DNA of 64,000 nucleotides from VRUE01 sp963715455 (GTDB taxonomy: Bacteria; Actinomycetota; Thermoleophilia; Solirubrobacterales; 70-9), in the NCBI GenBank assembly GCA_963715455.1, contig OY970245.1, positions 2,046,001 to 2,110,000 of the forward strand, written 5' to 3'. The notes under the pieces are model-generated. The model ran no database searches and had not been told where the DNA came from. It saw only the letters and a list, made by a program, of their open reading frames with translations. How positions within the stretch are numbered: position 1 is the first letter of the stretch; each line of letters starts with the position of its first letter. Position numbers and translations under genes: made by a program. Of this stretch, positions 41,701 through 53,200 are shown one piece after another.

Positions 41701-44295
41701 CTGGAGCGTGCCCTGCGCCGCCCGGCCCTTGCGCAGGGCAGAAGCAAAGGCCAGGCCATCGGCCGACTCATCGGCCTGGCTCGCGAGGCACTCCTGGGCC
41801 ATCGCGCTGAGCACCGCGTCCGGCCCCAGCTCGAGGAAGGTGCTGGCGCCCTCGGCGCGCAGCGTGGCGACCGCGTCGGCGAAGCGCACCGGCTCGCGCA
41901 CGTGGGCCACCCAGTAGGCGGGATCGGTGGCCTGCTCGGCGCTCAGCAAGCCGCCGGTCAGGTTGGAGACGATCGTCAGCTGCGGCGCCCTGTAATCGAG
42001 CTGGCGCGCGACCGCCTCGAACTCGGCCAGCATCGGCTCGATCAGGGGTGAGTGGAAGGCGTGGCTGACGGCGAGCCGCTTGGTCTTGCGGCCGCGCTCG
42101 GCCCAGACCGCCTCGAGCTGCTCGATCGCCGCGGCGGCACCGGAGAGCACCACCGAGCCGGGGGCGTTGATCGCGGCGATCGCCAGCTCGGCCTCCTTGC
42201 CGGCGATCGAGTCCGTCGCTTCTGCCTCGCTGGCCTGCACGGCGAGCATCGCACCGCCGGCGGGCAGGGCGCCCATCAGCCTGCCCCTGGCGGCGACCAG
42301 CTGGGCCGCGTCGGCCAGCGAGAGAACGCCGGCCAGATGCGCGGCGACGAGCTCGCCGATCGAGTGCCCGGCGAGCAGCTTGGGGGCCAGGCCAAAGGAC
42401 TCGAGCAGGCGGAAAAGGGCCAGCTCGAGCGCGAAGAGGGCCGGCTGGGCATAGGTCGTGTCGTCGAGCAGGGGCGCGGGCTCCTCCCCCTCGGCGAAGA
42501 CCAGGGCGGCCAGCGAGTCGATCTCGAGCCGCGGATCGAGCTGCTCGCAGGCCCCATCGAAAGCGGCGGCAAAGGCCGGGTAGGCGGTGTAGAGCTCTTG
42601 CCCCATGCCGGCACGCTGCGAGCCCTGGCCGCTGAAGAGGTAGGCGAGCTTGCCCCCCTGCTTCGCCCAACCGCGAGCGATCCCGTCCGGCTCCTGCCGC
42701 TGCAGGGCGGCGAGGCCGGCGAGCAGCTCGGCGCGGTTCTCGCCGACCAGCGCGGCGCGCTGCTCGAGCGCGGCGCGCGTCGTCGCCTGCGAGTAGGCGA
42801 GGTCGGCGATCTCCAGCTCGGGGTCCTCGCCGAGCCGCTGCGTGAGCCGCTCGGCGACGGCGGCGAGCGCCACCTCGTCCTTCGCCGAGACCGGCAGGAG
42901 GAGCGGCCCGCGGTCGTCGCCGTTGCGCTCCCCGCTGCCCTGCTCGGGGTCTGCGGACGGCGCCTGCTCGAGGATCAGGTGGGCGTTGGTGCCGCTCACC
43001 CCGAAGGAGGAGATCGCCGCGCGCCGCGGGCGGCCGTTCTCCGGCCAGGGCTGCGCCTCGCCCAGCAGCTCGACCCTGCCGGCCGACCACTCGACTTTCG
43101 AGCTGGGCGCGTCGAGGTGCAGGGTCTGCGGCAACAGCCCCTCGCGCAACGCCATCGTCATCTTGATCACGCCGCCGACGCCGGCGGCGGCCTGGGCGTG
43201 GCCGATGTTCGACTTGAGCGAGCCGAGGCGCAGCGGCTGCTCGCGCTCCTGGCCGTAGGTGGCGAGCAGGGCGCCCGCCTCGATCGGGTCGCCGAGCACG
43301 GTGCCGGTGCCGTGCGCCTCGACCGCGTCGACGTCCTTCGCCTCGAGGCCGGCGCTGGCCAGCGCCTGGCGGATGACCCGCTCCTGCGAGGGCCCATTGG
43401 GGGCGGTGAGCCCGTTCGAGGCGCCGTCCTGGTTGACCGCCGAGCCGCGGATCACGGCCAACACCGGGTGGCCGTTGCGCTGCGCGTCGGCAAGCCGCTC
43501 GAGCACGAGCACGCCGACCCCCTCGGCGATGCCGGTGCCGTCGGCCGCCTCGCTGAACGACTTGCAGCGACCGTCGGGGGAGAGGCCGCGCTGGGCGCTG
43601 AAGAAGAGGAAGGCGCCGGGAGTGGCGAGCACGGTGACGCCGCCGGCGAGGGCCAGCGAGCACTCGCCGCTGCGCAGCGCTTGGGCAGCGAGGTGGGTGG
43701 CGACCAACGAGGAAGAGCAGGCGGTGTCGAGCGTCACCGCCGGGCCCTCGAGCCCCAGCGTGTAAGCGATGCGACCGGAGACGCCGCTCGAGGTGAGCCC
43801 GGCGATCATGCCGTACTCCTGCAGCATCGAGCCGGCGAAGACCCCGGTGCGCGAGCCGCGCAGCGCCGGCGGCGGGATCGCCGCGTCCTCGAGCGCCTCC
43901 CAGGTGGCTTCCAGGAGCAGCCGTTCCTGGGGGTCGACCATCGCCGCCTCGCGCGGGCTGATGCCGAAGAAGCCGGGGTCGAACTCGGTGGCGGTGGCGA
44001 GGAAACCGCCCTCGCGCGCGTAGCTGGTGCCGCTGCTCGCCGGGTTCGGGTCGTAGAGGCGCTCGAGGTCCCAGCCGCGGTCCTCGGGGAAGGGCGCGAT
44101 CGCGTCGCGGCCGGCGGCGACCAGCTCCCAGAGGTCGGCCGGCGAGTCGGCGCCGCCCGGATAGCGGCAGCTCATGCCGACGATCGCGATCGGCTCCCGT
44201 GCCCCCTGCTCGAGCTCCTCGACCCGGCGGTGCGCCTTGCGCAGGTCGAGCGTCAGCTTCTCAAGGTATTGGCGCAGCTTGGCCTCGTTGCTCAT
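38749..44295 (-). CDS. type I PKS, module KS-AT-DH-KR-ACP (protein B)
   Basis: One extension module of 1848 residues: docking coiled-coil (LRQYLEKLTLDLRKAHRR), KS (Cys193), AT (Ser645 in GHSIGE, HAFHS, malonyl type), DH (His958 in DHALGGIVLAPG, Asp in HPALLDAALH), KR (GGTSGLG cofactor loop, Tyr1557 in NYAAAN) and ACP (Ser1720 in GFDS). There is no ER. The KR marker loop reads GVLEDG instead of the usual LDD; no A-type Trp is present, so B-type is still favoured. The C-terminus ends in the docking helix MSHEEMFELIDEELG. Expected chemistry: add C2, reduce and dehydrate to an alkene. Confidence 0.95.
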   Translation of the reverse strand: MSNEAKLRQYLEKLTLDLRKAHRRVEELEQGAREPIAIVGMSCRYPGGADSPADLWELVAAGRDAIAPFPEDRGWDLERLYDPNPASSGTSYAREGGFLATATEFDPGFFGISPREAAMVDPQERLLLEATWEALEDAAIPPPALRGSRTGVFAGSMLQEYGMIAGLTSSGVSGRIAYTLGLEGPAVTLDTACSSSLVATHLAAQALRSGECSLALAGGVTVLATPGAFLFFSAQRGLSPDGRCKSFSEAADGTGIAEGVGVLVLERLADAQRNGHPVLAVIRGSAVNQDGASNGLTAPNGPSQERVIRQALASAGLEAKDVDAVEAHGTGTVLGDPIEAGALLATYGQEREQPLRLGSLKSNIGHAQAAAGVGGVIKMTMALREGLLPQTLHLDAPSSKVEWSAGRVELLGEAQPWPENGRPRRAAISSFGVSGTNAHLILEQAPSADPEQGSGERNGDDRGPLLLPVSAKDEVALAAVAERLTQRLGEDPELEIADLAYSQATTRAALEQRAALVGENRAELLAGLAALQRQEPDGIARGWAKQGGKLAYLFSGQGSQRAGMGQELYTAYPAFAAAFDGACEQLDPRLEIDSLAALVFAEGEEPAPLLDDTTYAQPALFALELALFRLLESFGLAPKLLAGHSIGELVAAHLAGVLSLADAAQLVAARGRLMGALPAGGAMLAVQASEAEATDSIAGKEAELAIAAINAPGSVVLSGAAAAIEQLEAVWAERGRKTKRLAVSHAFHSPLIEPMLAEFEAVARQLDYRAPQLTIVSNLTGGLLSAEQATDPAYWVAHVREPVRFADAVATLRAEGASTFLELGPDAVLSAMAQECLASQADESADGLAFASALRKGRAAQGTLQQALAVAHVRGSELDWEALFAGADAKRVPLPTYPFQRQRYWLDSASQGSGDPSALGQASANHPLLGARLALAGGEQVLLTGSLSLRTHPWLGDHALGGIVLAPGTALVELALRAGSEVGAERLEELTLQAPLVLPERGAVQVQVSVGAPDGDGQRPVTIHSRAEADDEQGPGEAAAWTCNAQGVLAQAARGSIGPLTAWPPEGAEPLDVADLYEQLAEQGFEYGPTFQGVKAAWRSGEQLLVELSLPAEQGQEAQRFHLHPALLDAALHTGAGLALSGRAGEGEADLVVPFAWRGVQVASRGAASLRVRIDTGGRGLRAFDAAGDPVASIESLDVRAVDRDALRSGARGRPPLYEIEWIDAPAQASNGAESPRVGLIGEQAGEGLAAERYADLEALLTASEESAPELVVVALRPQDEDVAAGAHASAREVLELLQRWLTEERLRHSRLCIQTSRAVTAGEGECPDLTTALIWGLVRSAQNEHPDRFALLDLDDEEDSLAVLPAALAASLDEPQLAVRAGRLLVPRLSRAGTDPEGASNQPLDPEATVLITGGTSGLGALLARHLAAEHGVRHLLLVSRSGVAAAGAAELQAELQELGASAQIAACDVADRAQLAELLETIPPEQPLGVVVHAAGVLEDGLLEALDAERLAQVLRPKVDAAWSLHELTAERQLSHFLLFSSFAGILGTPGQANYAAANAFLDGLAAQRQAQGLPATSLAWGAWAQETGMTGKLEEADLQRAARFGIRPLDPDQGLGLFDLALERSAPLLVPVGLDRAGLRGQAAAGALPAILRSVVGSSAQAPERGSLAKRLADVPEEEWDRVVLELVRGHVAAVLGHASSEGIQPQAAFMDLGFDSLAAVELRNRLNVATGLRLPPTLVFDHPSTAAVAKHLIGEVGVAAGGEGRAGGGEREAAEVLARLTEMLPAARSDERVRGLLDAGLRGLLADLSATGDGVGGEDEGGEDLGAMSHEEMFELIDEELGAG

Positions 44296-47200
44296 CGGGC
44301 CTCGTCCCCCCCGAACTCCTGGTCGATCAGCTCGAACATCTCCTCGTGCGACATCGCTTCGAGCCCCTCGACCGGGGCCTCGTCGCCGGGCTCGACACCG
44401 CCGAGCTCGACGAGCAGGGAACGCAGCCGGGCGCTGACCCGCTCCCGGGCCTCAGCGTCCGCCTTGACCGAGGCGAGCATCCCCTCGAGGCCCGCGATCG
44501 CCTCGCGCAACTCGGCCTCCTGCAGCTGGCGTGCGGCGCTGGCGCTGTCCGGAGCGACCTCACCGACCAGATAGCCGGCCAGCGCCGCCGCGGTCGGATA
44601 GTCGAAGACCAGCGTCGGCGCGAGACGCATGCCGGTCGCCGCGCCCAGCCGGTTGCGCAGTTCAACCGCTGCCAGCGAATCGAAGCCGAGCTCCTGGAAG
44701 GGCCGCTCGGGATCGACCTCGGCACCCGACTCGTGGCCGAGCACGGCGGCGATGTGGCCGCGGATCAGGTCGAGGGTCACCGTCTCGCGCTCCGCCTCGG
44801 GGACCCCGGCAAGCAGCTTGACCAGCGAGCCCCGCTCGACCTGGGCGTCGCGGGGCACGCGCACGATGCCGCGCAGGATCGCCGGCAGCGTCCCCGCCCG
44901 CGCGCGGGCGTGCAGCGCGGCGCCGTCGAGCTGGGCGGGGACGAGCAGCGACTCGTCCAGCTCGCCGGCCGCCTCGAAAAGGTCAAGGCCTTGGCTCGGC
45001 GACATCGGAATCAGGCCAAGACGTGCGCGGACCTGTTGGATCGCACGGTCCAGCTCGGCCTCGGCGCCGCTCACCATGCCGCTCTCCAACGCCCAGCCCC
45101 CCCAGGCCAGCGAGGTGGCCGGCAGGCCCCGTGCCTGGCGATGGGCGGCGAGCGCGTCGAGGAAGCTGTTGGCCGCCGCGTAGTTGGCCTGGCCGGGGGC
45201 GCCGAGCACCCCGGCGAAGGATGAGAAGAGCAGGAAATGGGAGAGCTGGCGCTCGGCGGTCAGCTCGTGCAGGTTCCAAGCGGCGTCGGCCTTCGGCGCC
45301 AGGACGCGCTCGAGGCGCTCGCGATCGAGCGACTCGAGCATGCCGTCGTCGAGCACGCCAGCCGAGTGGAGCACCGCGCCGAGCGGCCGCTCAGCCGGGA
45401 TCGAGTCGAACAGCTCGGCCAGCTGGGCGCGGTCGGCGACGTCGCAGGCGGCGATTTCGACAGCGGCGCCCAGCTCCTGAAGCTCGGCCTGCAGCTCGCC
45501 GGCGTCGGCCGCTGCCGCGCCGCTGCGGCTGACGAGCAGCAAGTGACGGACGCCGTGCTCGGCCACCAGGTGACGCGCGAACAGAGCGCCGAGGCCGCTG
45601 GTGCCGCCGCTGATCAAGACGGTCGCCTCGGGGTCGAAGGCGGGCCCGGCCGCCGCCTCAGGGTCGCTGCTCGCCCGGGCCAGTCGCGGCGCCAGCAGCT
45701 CTCCGTCACGCAGGGCGATCTGGGGCTCCTCGGCGACGGCGGCGAGCGCCTTCGCGAGCGCCGCTGCCGAGGCCTCGCTGCCGTCGTCGTCGATCAGCGC
45801 GAAGCGACCGGGGTGCTCGGACTGAGCGGAGCGCAGCAGCCCCCAGAGCGCCGCCGTTCCCAGGTCGGGATCCTCATCCCCACGAGCGGCGACGGCACCC
45901 TCGGTGAGCAGCACCAGCTGCGACTCGGCCAGCTCCGCAGCCGCGATCCAAGCCTGGGCCAGCGCCAGAACCGCAGCCAGGTTGGCGTGGCAGGCCGCCA
46001 GGGCATCGCGCCCTGCGGCGGGCCGCATCGCTGCGATGACCAGCTCGGGGGCCGGCGCCCCCGCCTCGATCGCCGCGAGCAGCGCCGCCAGGTCGACGTG
46101 CAGCTCGGCCTCGGCCAACCCCGGCAGCGCCGCCTCGCCGAGCACGGCCAGGCCCTCGGGGGGGGCCGCGGCAAGACGCTGAACCGGGGGCTGCCACTCG
46201 AGCCGATAGAGCGAACGGCGGTCGCGGGCCAGCGCCTGCAACTGGCTGCGCTCTACCGGCTGCAGGGTGACAGCATCGACGCTGATCACCGGGGAGCCGC
46301 CGGCGTCGACGGCAACCAAGCCGCCACCCTCGGCGCTTAGATCGAACCGCACCCGCAGGGCGGCAGAGCCGTTGGCAGCGAGGCGCACGCCGTGCCAGGC
46401 AAAGGGCAGGGCAAGCGTGTCCGGGTCACCCCCCTCGGCGGCGATCGCCAGGTCGACGGCGACGTGGCCGGCGGCGTCGAGCAATGCCGGGTGCAGGCCG
46501 AAACGCCCTGCCTGCTCGCTTTGCTCCTCGGGCAGCGAAAGCTCCGCGAAAGCCTCCTCCCCGCGGCGCCAGGCCGCCTTGACGCATTGAAAGGCGGGTC
46601 CGTACTCGATGCCGCGCTCGGCCAGGCGCTCGTAGAGCTGCTCGACCTCGAGCGGCTCCGCCTCCGGAGGCGGCCAGGCCGACGTCGCCAGCCCTTGCAG
46701 ACGGGGGTCGGCGCCGGCCTCGAATGGGGCGAGCAGCCCCATCGCGTGCTGGGTCCACTCTCCCGGACCCTCACCGTCGGCCCCCGATTGGGGGCGCGAG
46801 TGGATCGTCACCTCGCGTCGGCCCGCTTCGTCGGCGCCACTCACGCCGACCTGGACCTGCACCCCGCCTCGCTCGGGTAGCACCAGCGGCGCCTGCAGGG
46901 TGAGCTCCTCGAGCAGCTCGCAGCCGACCTCGACCCCGGCGCGCAGGGCCAGCTCGAGCAGCGCCGTGCCGGGCAGCAGCACGGTGTCGAAGACAGCGTG
47001 GTCGGCCAGCCAGGGGTGGGTCTGCAGTGAGATGCGCCCGCTGAGCGTGCACTCCTCCGATGCCGGCGACTCGATCGCCGCGGCCAACAGCGGGTGAGCG
47101 GCGTCGGCGAGCCCGGCGGCGCTCAGGTCGCCACCCAACTCCGCGGCGGAGAGCCAGTAGCGCTGGCGCTGGAAGGGATAGGTGGGCAGCGGCACGCGAG

Positions 47201-50200
47201 CGGCACCGCGACCCGCGAAGAAGGCCTCCCAGTCGAGCTTGGCCCCGGCGGCGTGGGCGGTGGCGAGCGCGGCGGTCAGCGACCCGGCCTCGGCCTCGGC
47301 CTGGCGCAGGGTCGGTGCGAAGCTGGCCTTCTCGCTGTCGAGGCACTCCTGGGCCATCGGGGTCAGCACCGGGTCCGGGCCGAGCTCCAGGTAGGCCGTG
47401 GCCCCCTGCTCGGCGAGCGCCTTGACGCCGTCCATGAAGCGCACCGGCGCTCGCACGTGGGAGACCCAGTACTCGGGGTCGGCGGCCTGCTCGGCGCTGA
47501 GCAGCTCGCCGCTGAGGTTGGAGACGACGGGGATCTGCGGCTCGCCGCAGGAGATCGAGCTGGCCACCTTGCGGAACTCGTCGAGCATCGGCTCGATCAG
47601 AGGCGAGTGGAAGGCGTGGGAGACGGCGAGGCGCTTGGTCTTGGCGCCGTTCTCACTGAGCTGGGCGGCGATCTCCTCGACGGCTTCCCCCTCTCCGGAG
47701 ATGACAACGGAGCCGGGGCCGTTGATCGCCGCGATCGAGACCTCGCTCTCTCGGTCGGCGATCGCCGCGGCCACCTCCTGCTCGGCGGCCCCGATGGCGA
47801 CCATCGCCCCGCCCTTGGGCAGCGCCCCCATCAGCTTGCCCCGGGCGGCGACCAGCTTGGCGGCGTGCTCGAGGGAAAAGACGCCGGCGAGGTGGGCGGC
47901 GGTCAGCTCGCCGATCGAGTGGCCGCAGAGCAGGTCCGGCGTGAGGCCCCGACCCTCCAAGGAGCGGTAGAGGGCCAGCTCGACCGCGAAGAGCGCCGGT
48001 TGGGCGTAGGTGGTGTCGTCGAGGCGCTCGGCGTCATCGCCGAAGACGACTTCCTTCAGCGGCAGGTCGAGGTGTGGGTCGAGCGCCTCGCAGGCGGCGT
48101 CGAAGACCTCGGTGTAGGTGGGGCTGCTCTCGTAGAGCTCCCTGCCCATGCCGAGGCGCTGGCAGCCCTGGCCAGAGAAGAGATAGGCGAGCTTTGCGCT
48201 GCCGAGCGCCACGCCTTGCACGGTGTTTGCGCCCAGCTCGCCCCCAGCGATGGAGTCGAGCCCGGCGAGCAGTTCCTCGCGGCGCTCGCCGATGACCACG
48301 GCCCGCTGCTCGAAGCTGGGTCGCGTCGTCGCCAGCGAGTAGGCGAGGTCGAGCGGCGCCAGCTCGGGGTCGGCATCGAGCTCGGCGCCGAGCCGGGCGG
48401 CGGCCTCTCGCAACGCCGGCTCGCTCCTCGCCGAGAGCACCAGCGGCACGGGGCCAGCGGCCTCTGGAGGGGGCTCCTCGCTCACGGGCAAGGCGGGAGC
48501 AGCCGCCTCGAGGATCAGATGGGCGTTGGTGCCGCTCGCCCCGAACGACGAGACCCCGGCGCGGCGTGGCCGGCCGTTGGCCGACCAGGGCTGCTCCTCA
48601 GCGAGCAGCTCGACCTGACCGCGCTGCCATTCGACCTTGGTCGACGGGCTGTCGACGTGCAGCGTCTTCGGCATGACGCCCTCGCGCATCGCCAGCACCG
48701 TCTTGATCACCCCGGCCACCCCGGCAGCCGCCTGGGCGTGGCCGATGTTGGACTTGACCGAGCCCAAGCGCAGCGGGGCCTCCCTCTCCTGGCCGTAGGT
48801 GCCGAGCAGGGCCCCCGCCTCGATCGGGTCGCCGAGCATCGTGCCTGTGCCGTGCGCCTCGACCAGGTCGACCTCGCCCGGCGCCAGGCCGGCGTTGGCG
48901 AGCGCCTGGCGAATCACCCGTTCCTGCGAGGGCCCGTTGGGGGCGCTGAAGCCGTTCGAGGCACCGTCCTGGTTGACCGCCGAGCCGCGGATCGTGGCCA
49001 GCACCGGGTGGCCGTGGCGTTCAGCGTCGGAGAGCCGCTCGAGCAGCACGACACCACTGCCCTCGCCGATGCCGGTGCCGTCCGCCGCCTCGGCGAAGGG
49101 CTTGCAGCGACCGTCCGGGGCGAGGGCCCGCTGGCGGCTGAAGAAGGCAAAGATGCCCGGCGTCGAGAGCACCGTGACACCGCCGGCGAGGGCGACCTCG
49201 CACTCGCCTCCGCGCAGCGCCTGCGCCGCCAGGTGGATGGCGACCAGCGAGGAGGAGCAGGCCGTGTCGACGGTGATCGCCGGACCCTCGAAGCCAAAGG
49301 TGTAGGAGACCCGCCCGGAGACGCCGCTCGAGGTCATCCCCGCCCCGTAGTCGGCGACGCCATAGTCCTGGTACATCACCCCGGCGAAGACACCGGCGCT
49401 GCTGCCCTGCAGCGCGCGCGGATCGAGGCCGCCGTCTTCGAGCGCCTCCCAGCAGGTTTCCAGCAACGCCCTTTCCTGCGGGTCCATGCCCAGCGCCTCG
49501 CGCGGGCTGATGCCGAAGAAGCTGGGGTCGAAGCGCGGCGCGTCGTAGACGAAACCGCCCTCGCGGGCGTAGCTGCTGCCCAGCCGGTCGGGGTCGGGAT
49601 CGAAGAGCCGATCGAGGTCCCAACCGCGATCCTCGGGGAAGGCGGCGATCGCGTCCTCGCCGCGGGCGACCAGCTCCCAGAGCGCCGCCGGCGAGTCGGC
49701 GCCGCCAGGGAAGCGGCAGGCCATGCCGACGATCGCGATCGGCTCCGCCGAGGAGCTGTGGCGCACGGCGACCTTGGCGTCGCGTACCTCGCCCGCCACT
49801 TGATCGACGAGGTGGGCGGCCAGCGCTGCGCAGGAGGGGTAGTCGAAGACAACCGTGGCCGGCAGCTGCAGGCCGGTGGCGCCAACCAGCCGGTTGCGCA
49901 GCTCGACCGCGGCCAGCGAGTCGAAGCCGAGGTCGCGAAAGGCCTTGTCGGGCTCCACCTCCGCGGTGGTCGCATGGCCGAGCACCGCGGCGACGTGGCC
50001 GCGGACGAGCTCCAGGACGACCGCCCCGCGCTCCTCCTCAGGCACGCCGGCGAGCCGCTTAGCGAGCGAGCCGCGTTGGCTCTCGGCCGGCAGGCTGACC
50101 AGCCCGGAGAGCACCGCGGGCAGGGTTCCCGAAGCGGCCTTGGAGCGCAGCACGGCGCTGTCCAGGGCGCTCGGCACGAGCAGCGCGTCGGGCATGCCGA

Positions 50201-53200
50201 GCGCCGCATCGAGCAACGCCAGCCCCTGCTCGGGCGGCATCGGCACGAGGCCGAGGCGCTGACGCACCTGCTCGACGACGCGCTTCAGCTCGGCCCCACC
50301 CCGCTCGGCCTCGATCATCCCGCTGAGCTGTGCCCAGCCCCCCCAGGCCAGCGAGACACCCGGAAGGCCAGCGGCCTGGCGGTGGGCGGCGAGCGCGTCG
50401 AGGAAGCTATTGGCCGCCGCGTAGTTGCCCTGCGCGGCGCCGCCGAGGATGCCCATGATCGAGGAGAAGAGGACGAAAGCGGAAAGCTCCGCCCCCGCCG
50501 TGAGCTCGTGCAGGTTCCAGGCAGCGGTTGCCTTGGGGTCCATCGTCCGCGCCAGGCGCTCCGCGTCGAGCGACTCCACGACTCCGTCGTCGAGCACCCC
50601 GGCGCAGTGAAAGACAGCCCCCAGCGGGTGCTCAGCGGGGATCGTCGCCAACAGCCGCTCGAGCTGAACGCGATCGGCGACGTCGCAGCCGGCGACCCTC
50701 GCTTCGGCGCCCAGCCCCTCGAGGTCGCTGAGCAGCCCTGCGACACCGTCCGCGTCGGCGCCCCTGCGGCTGACCAGCAGCAGGTGGAGAGCGCCGTGGG
50801 CCTCGGCGAGGTGGCGGGCGACGAGCGACCCGAGCGACCCGGTGGCGCCGGTCACCAGGACGGTGCGCTCCGGGTCGAGGGCTTTGGAGACTCCCTCCGC
50901 AACCCGAGCGCGGGCCAGGCGGGGAGCCAGCAGCTGGCCCTCGCGCAGGGCCAGCTGGGGCTCTTCCCCAGCGTTCGCCAGGGTCTCGGGCAGGACGGCT
51001 TCTGAGGCCTCCGAGCCATCGGTATCGATTACGACGAGGCGCCCGGGGTGCTCGGACTGGGCCGAGCGCAGCAGCCCCCAGATCGGCGCCGCACCGAGAT
51101 CGGGGTCCTCGCCGGGAGCGGCCGCCACCGCCCCCGCGGTGAGCACACAAAGGCACGACTCCTCGGCCTGCTCCTCGGCGAGCCAGGCCTTGAGCCGCTC
51201 GAGCACAGTCGCGGTGCGCGCCAGGGCCGCCGCTGGGACGCTGTCCTCCCCCTCGGCGACGCGGCAATCGAGGACCTCCGGTGGCCGCACCCCCGCCGAG
51301 TCCGCGTCACTTGCCCGCGGCGGGGCGGGCACCCACTCAAGGCGGTGCAGAGGCAGGTTGCGGCGGGCCACGGCCCGCAGGACGGCCGGGTCGACCGGTC
51401 GCATGACGATCGACTCGATCGAGGCGACCGGGCGACCGGCAGTGTCGAAGGCGAGCAGGCCGGTGCCCTGCTCGCCCGTGGAGAGACGCACGCGCAGCGT
51501 CGTCGCGCCCCGAGCATGGAGGCTCATGCCGCGCCAGGCGAAGGGCACGGCAGCGCTCTCCCCAGCCCCGGCCTGGGCGCCGAACAGGGTGTCGATGGCG
51601 GCGTGCCCGGCCGCGTCGAGCAGCGCCGGGTGCAGACCGAAGCGCTGCGCCTCGCCTGCCTCGGCTTCGGGCAGCGTCACCTCGGCGAAGATCTCCTCTC
51701 CCTGCCGCCAGGCCGCGGTCAGCGCCTGGAAGGCGGGCCCGTACTCGAAGCCGGCGGCGGCGAGCCGCTCGTAGGCGCCCGTCACGTCGAGGGCTTCGGC
51801 CCCGGCCGGCGGCCACTCGCCGAGCTCCTCGGGCGGTTCGACAGCCTCGGCCTCGATCGTGCCCTGCGCGTGGCAGGTCCACTCCGCCGCCTCGCCCTCT
51901 CCGACCTCGGGGCGGGAGTGGATCGAGACCGCCCGGCGACCATCCTCGTCGGGCGCCGTGAGCGCGACCTGCAGCTGCACGGCCTCGCCCTCAGCGAGCA
52001 CGAGCGGCGCCTGCAGGGTCAGCTCGGCGAGCGTGCGCGCCCCCACCTGCTCAGCGGCGCGCAGAGCCAACTCGACGAAGGCGGTTCCCGGCAGGAGGAC
52101 CGTCCCCGCCAGGGCGTGGTCGGCGAGCCACGGGTGCGCGGCCAGCGAGAGGCGGCCGGCGAAGACCGGGCCGTCGCCCTCGGGCTGCTCGAGCACGGCG
52201 CTGAGCAGCGCGTGACCCGGATCACCGAGGCCGACCGAGCGGGCGTCGGCACCGCCAGGCGCCGAGGAGAGCCAGTAGCGCTTGCGCTCGAAGGGATAGG
52301 TGGGCAGTGACGCTCGGCGCCCGCCACTGCCCTCGAGCAGCGCCGGCCAGGCGACCGGCGCACCGGCTGCGTACGCCTCAGCGAGCGAGAGGAGGAAGCG
52401 CCCCAGGCCGCCTTCGTCGCGGCGCAGGCTGCCGACGATTCGCGCCCCGTCCGGCTTCTCGGTGGCCGTCTCGATCGTCTCGCCGACGGCGAGGGCGAAA
52501 ACCGGGTGAGGGCTGACCTCGACCAATAGGCCGTGGCCCTGGGCAAGCAGCTCCCTGGTCACCGCTTCGAAGCGCACGGGCTGGCGCAGGTTGCGGTACC
52601 AGTACTCCGCTCCGAGCTGCGCGGTGTCGAGCGACTCGCCGGTCACCGTGGAGACGAAACGGGTCTCGCCCGAGCGCGGCGAGATCGGCGCCAGCGCCTC
52701 GAGCAGCTCTTCGCGCAGCGGCTCGACGCGGGCCGAGTGCGAGGGGATGGTCGCCGGCACCTCGCGCGCCCGCAGCTCGTCTTCCTCGCAGCCAGCGAGG
52801 AACTCTTCGACCGCCTCGCGGTCGGCGGAGAGGATGGTCGAGGACGGCCCGTTGCGAGCCGCCACCTCGATGCGCCCCTGCCACGCCGCGATGCGTGCCT
52901 CGGCCTGCTCAGCGGGAAGCGCCACCGAGACCATCGCCCCGCTGCCGGCCAGCTTGGCGATGATGCGGCTGCGCACCGCGGCGAGCCGGGCAGCATCGTC
53001 GAGCGAGAGCCCACCGGCGACGTGGGCGGCGGCGATCTCGCCCTGCGAGTGCCCAGCGACCGCGGCCGGCCTCACACCGCAGGCCCGCCAGAGCTCGGCC
53101 AGCGCCACACAGACGGCGAAGAGCACCGGCTGGACGACCTCGATCCGCTCGAGCGAAGGGGCGCCCTCGGCCCCGCGCAGCACGTCGCACACCGAGAAGC

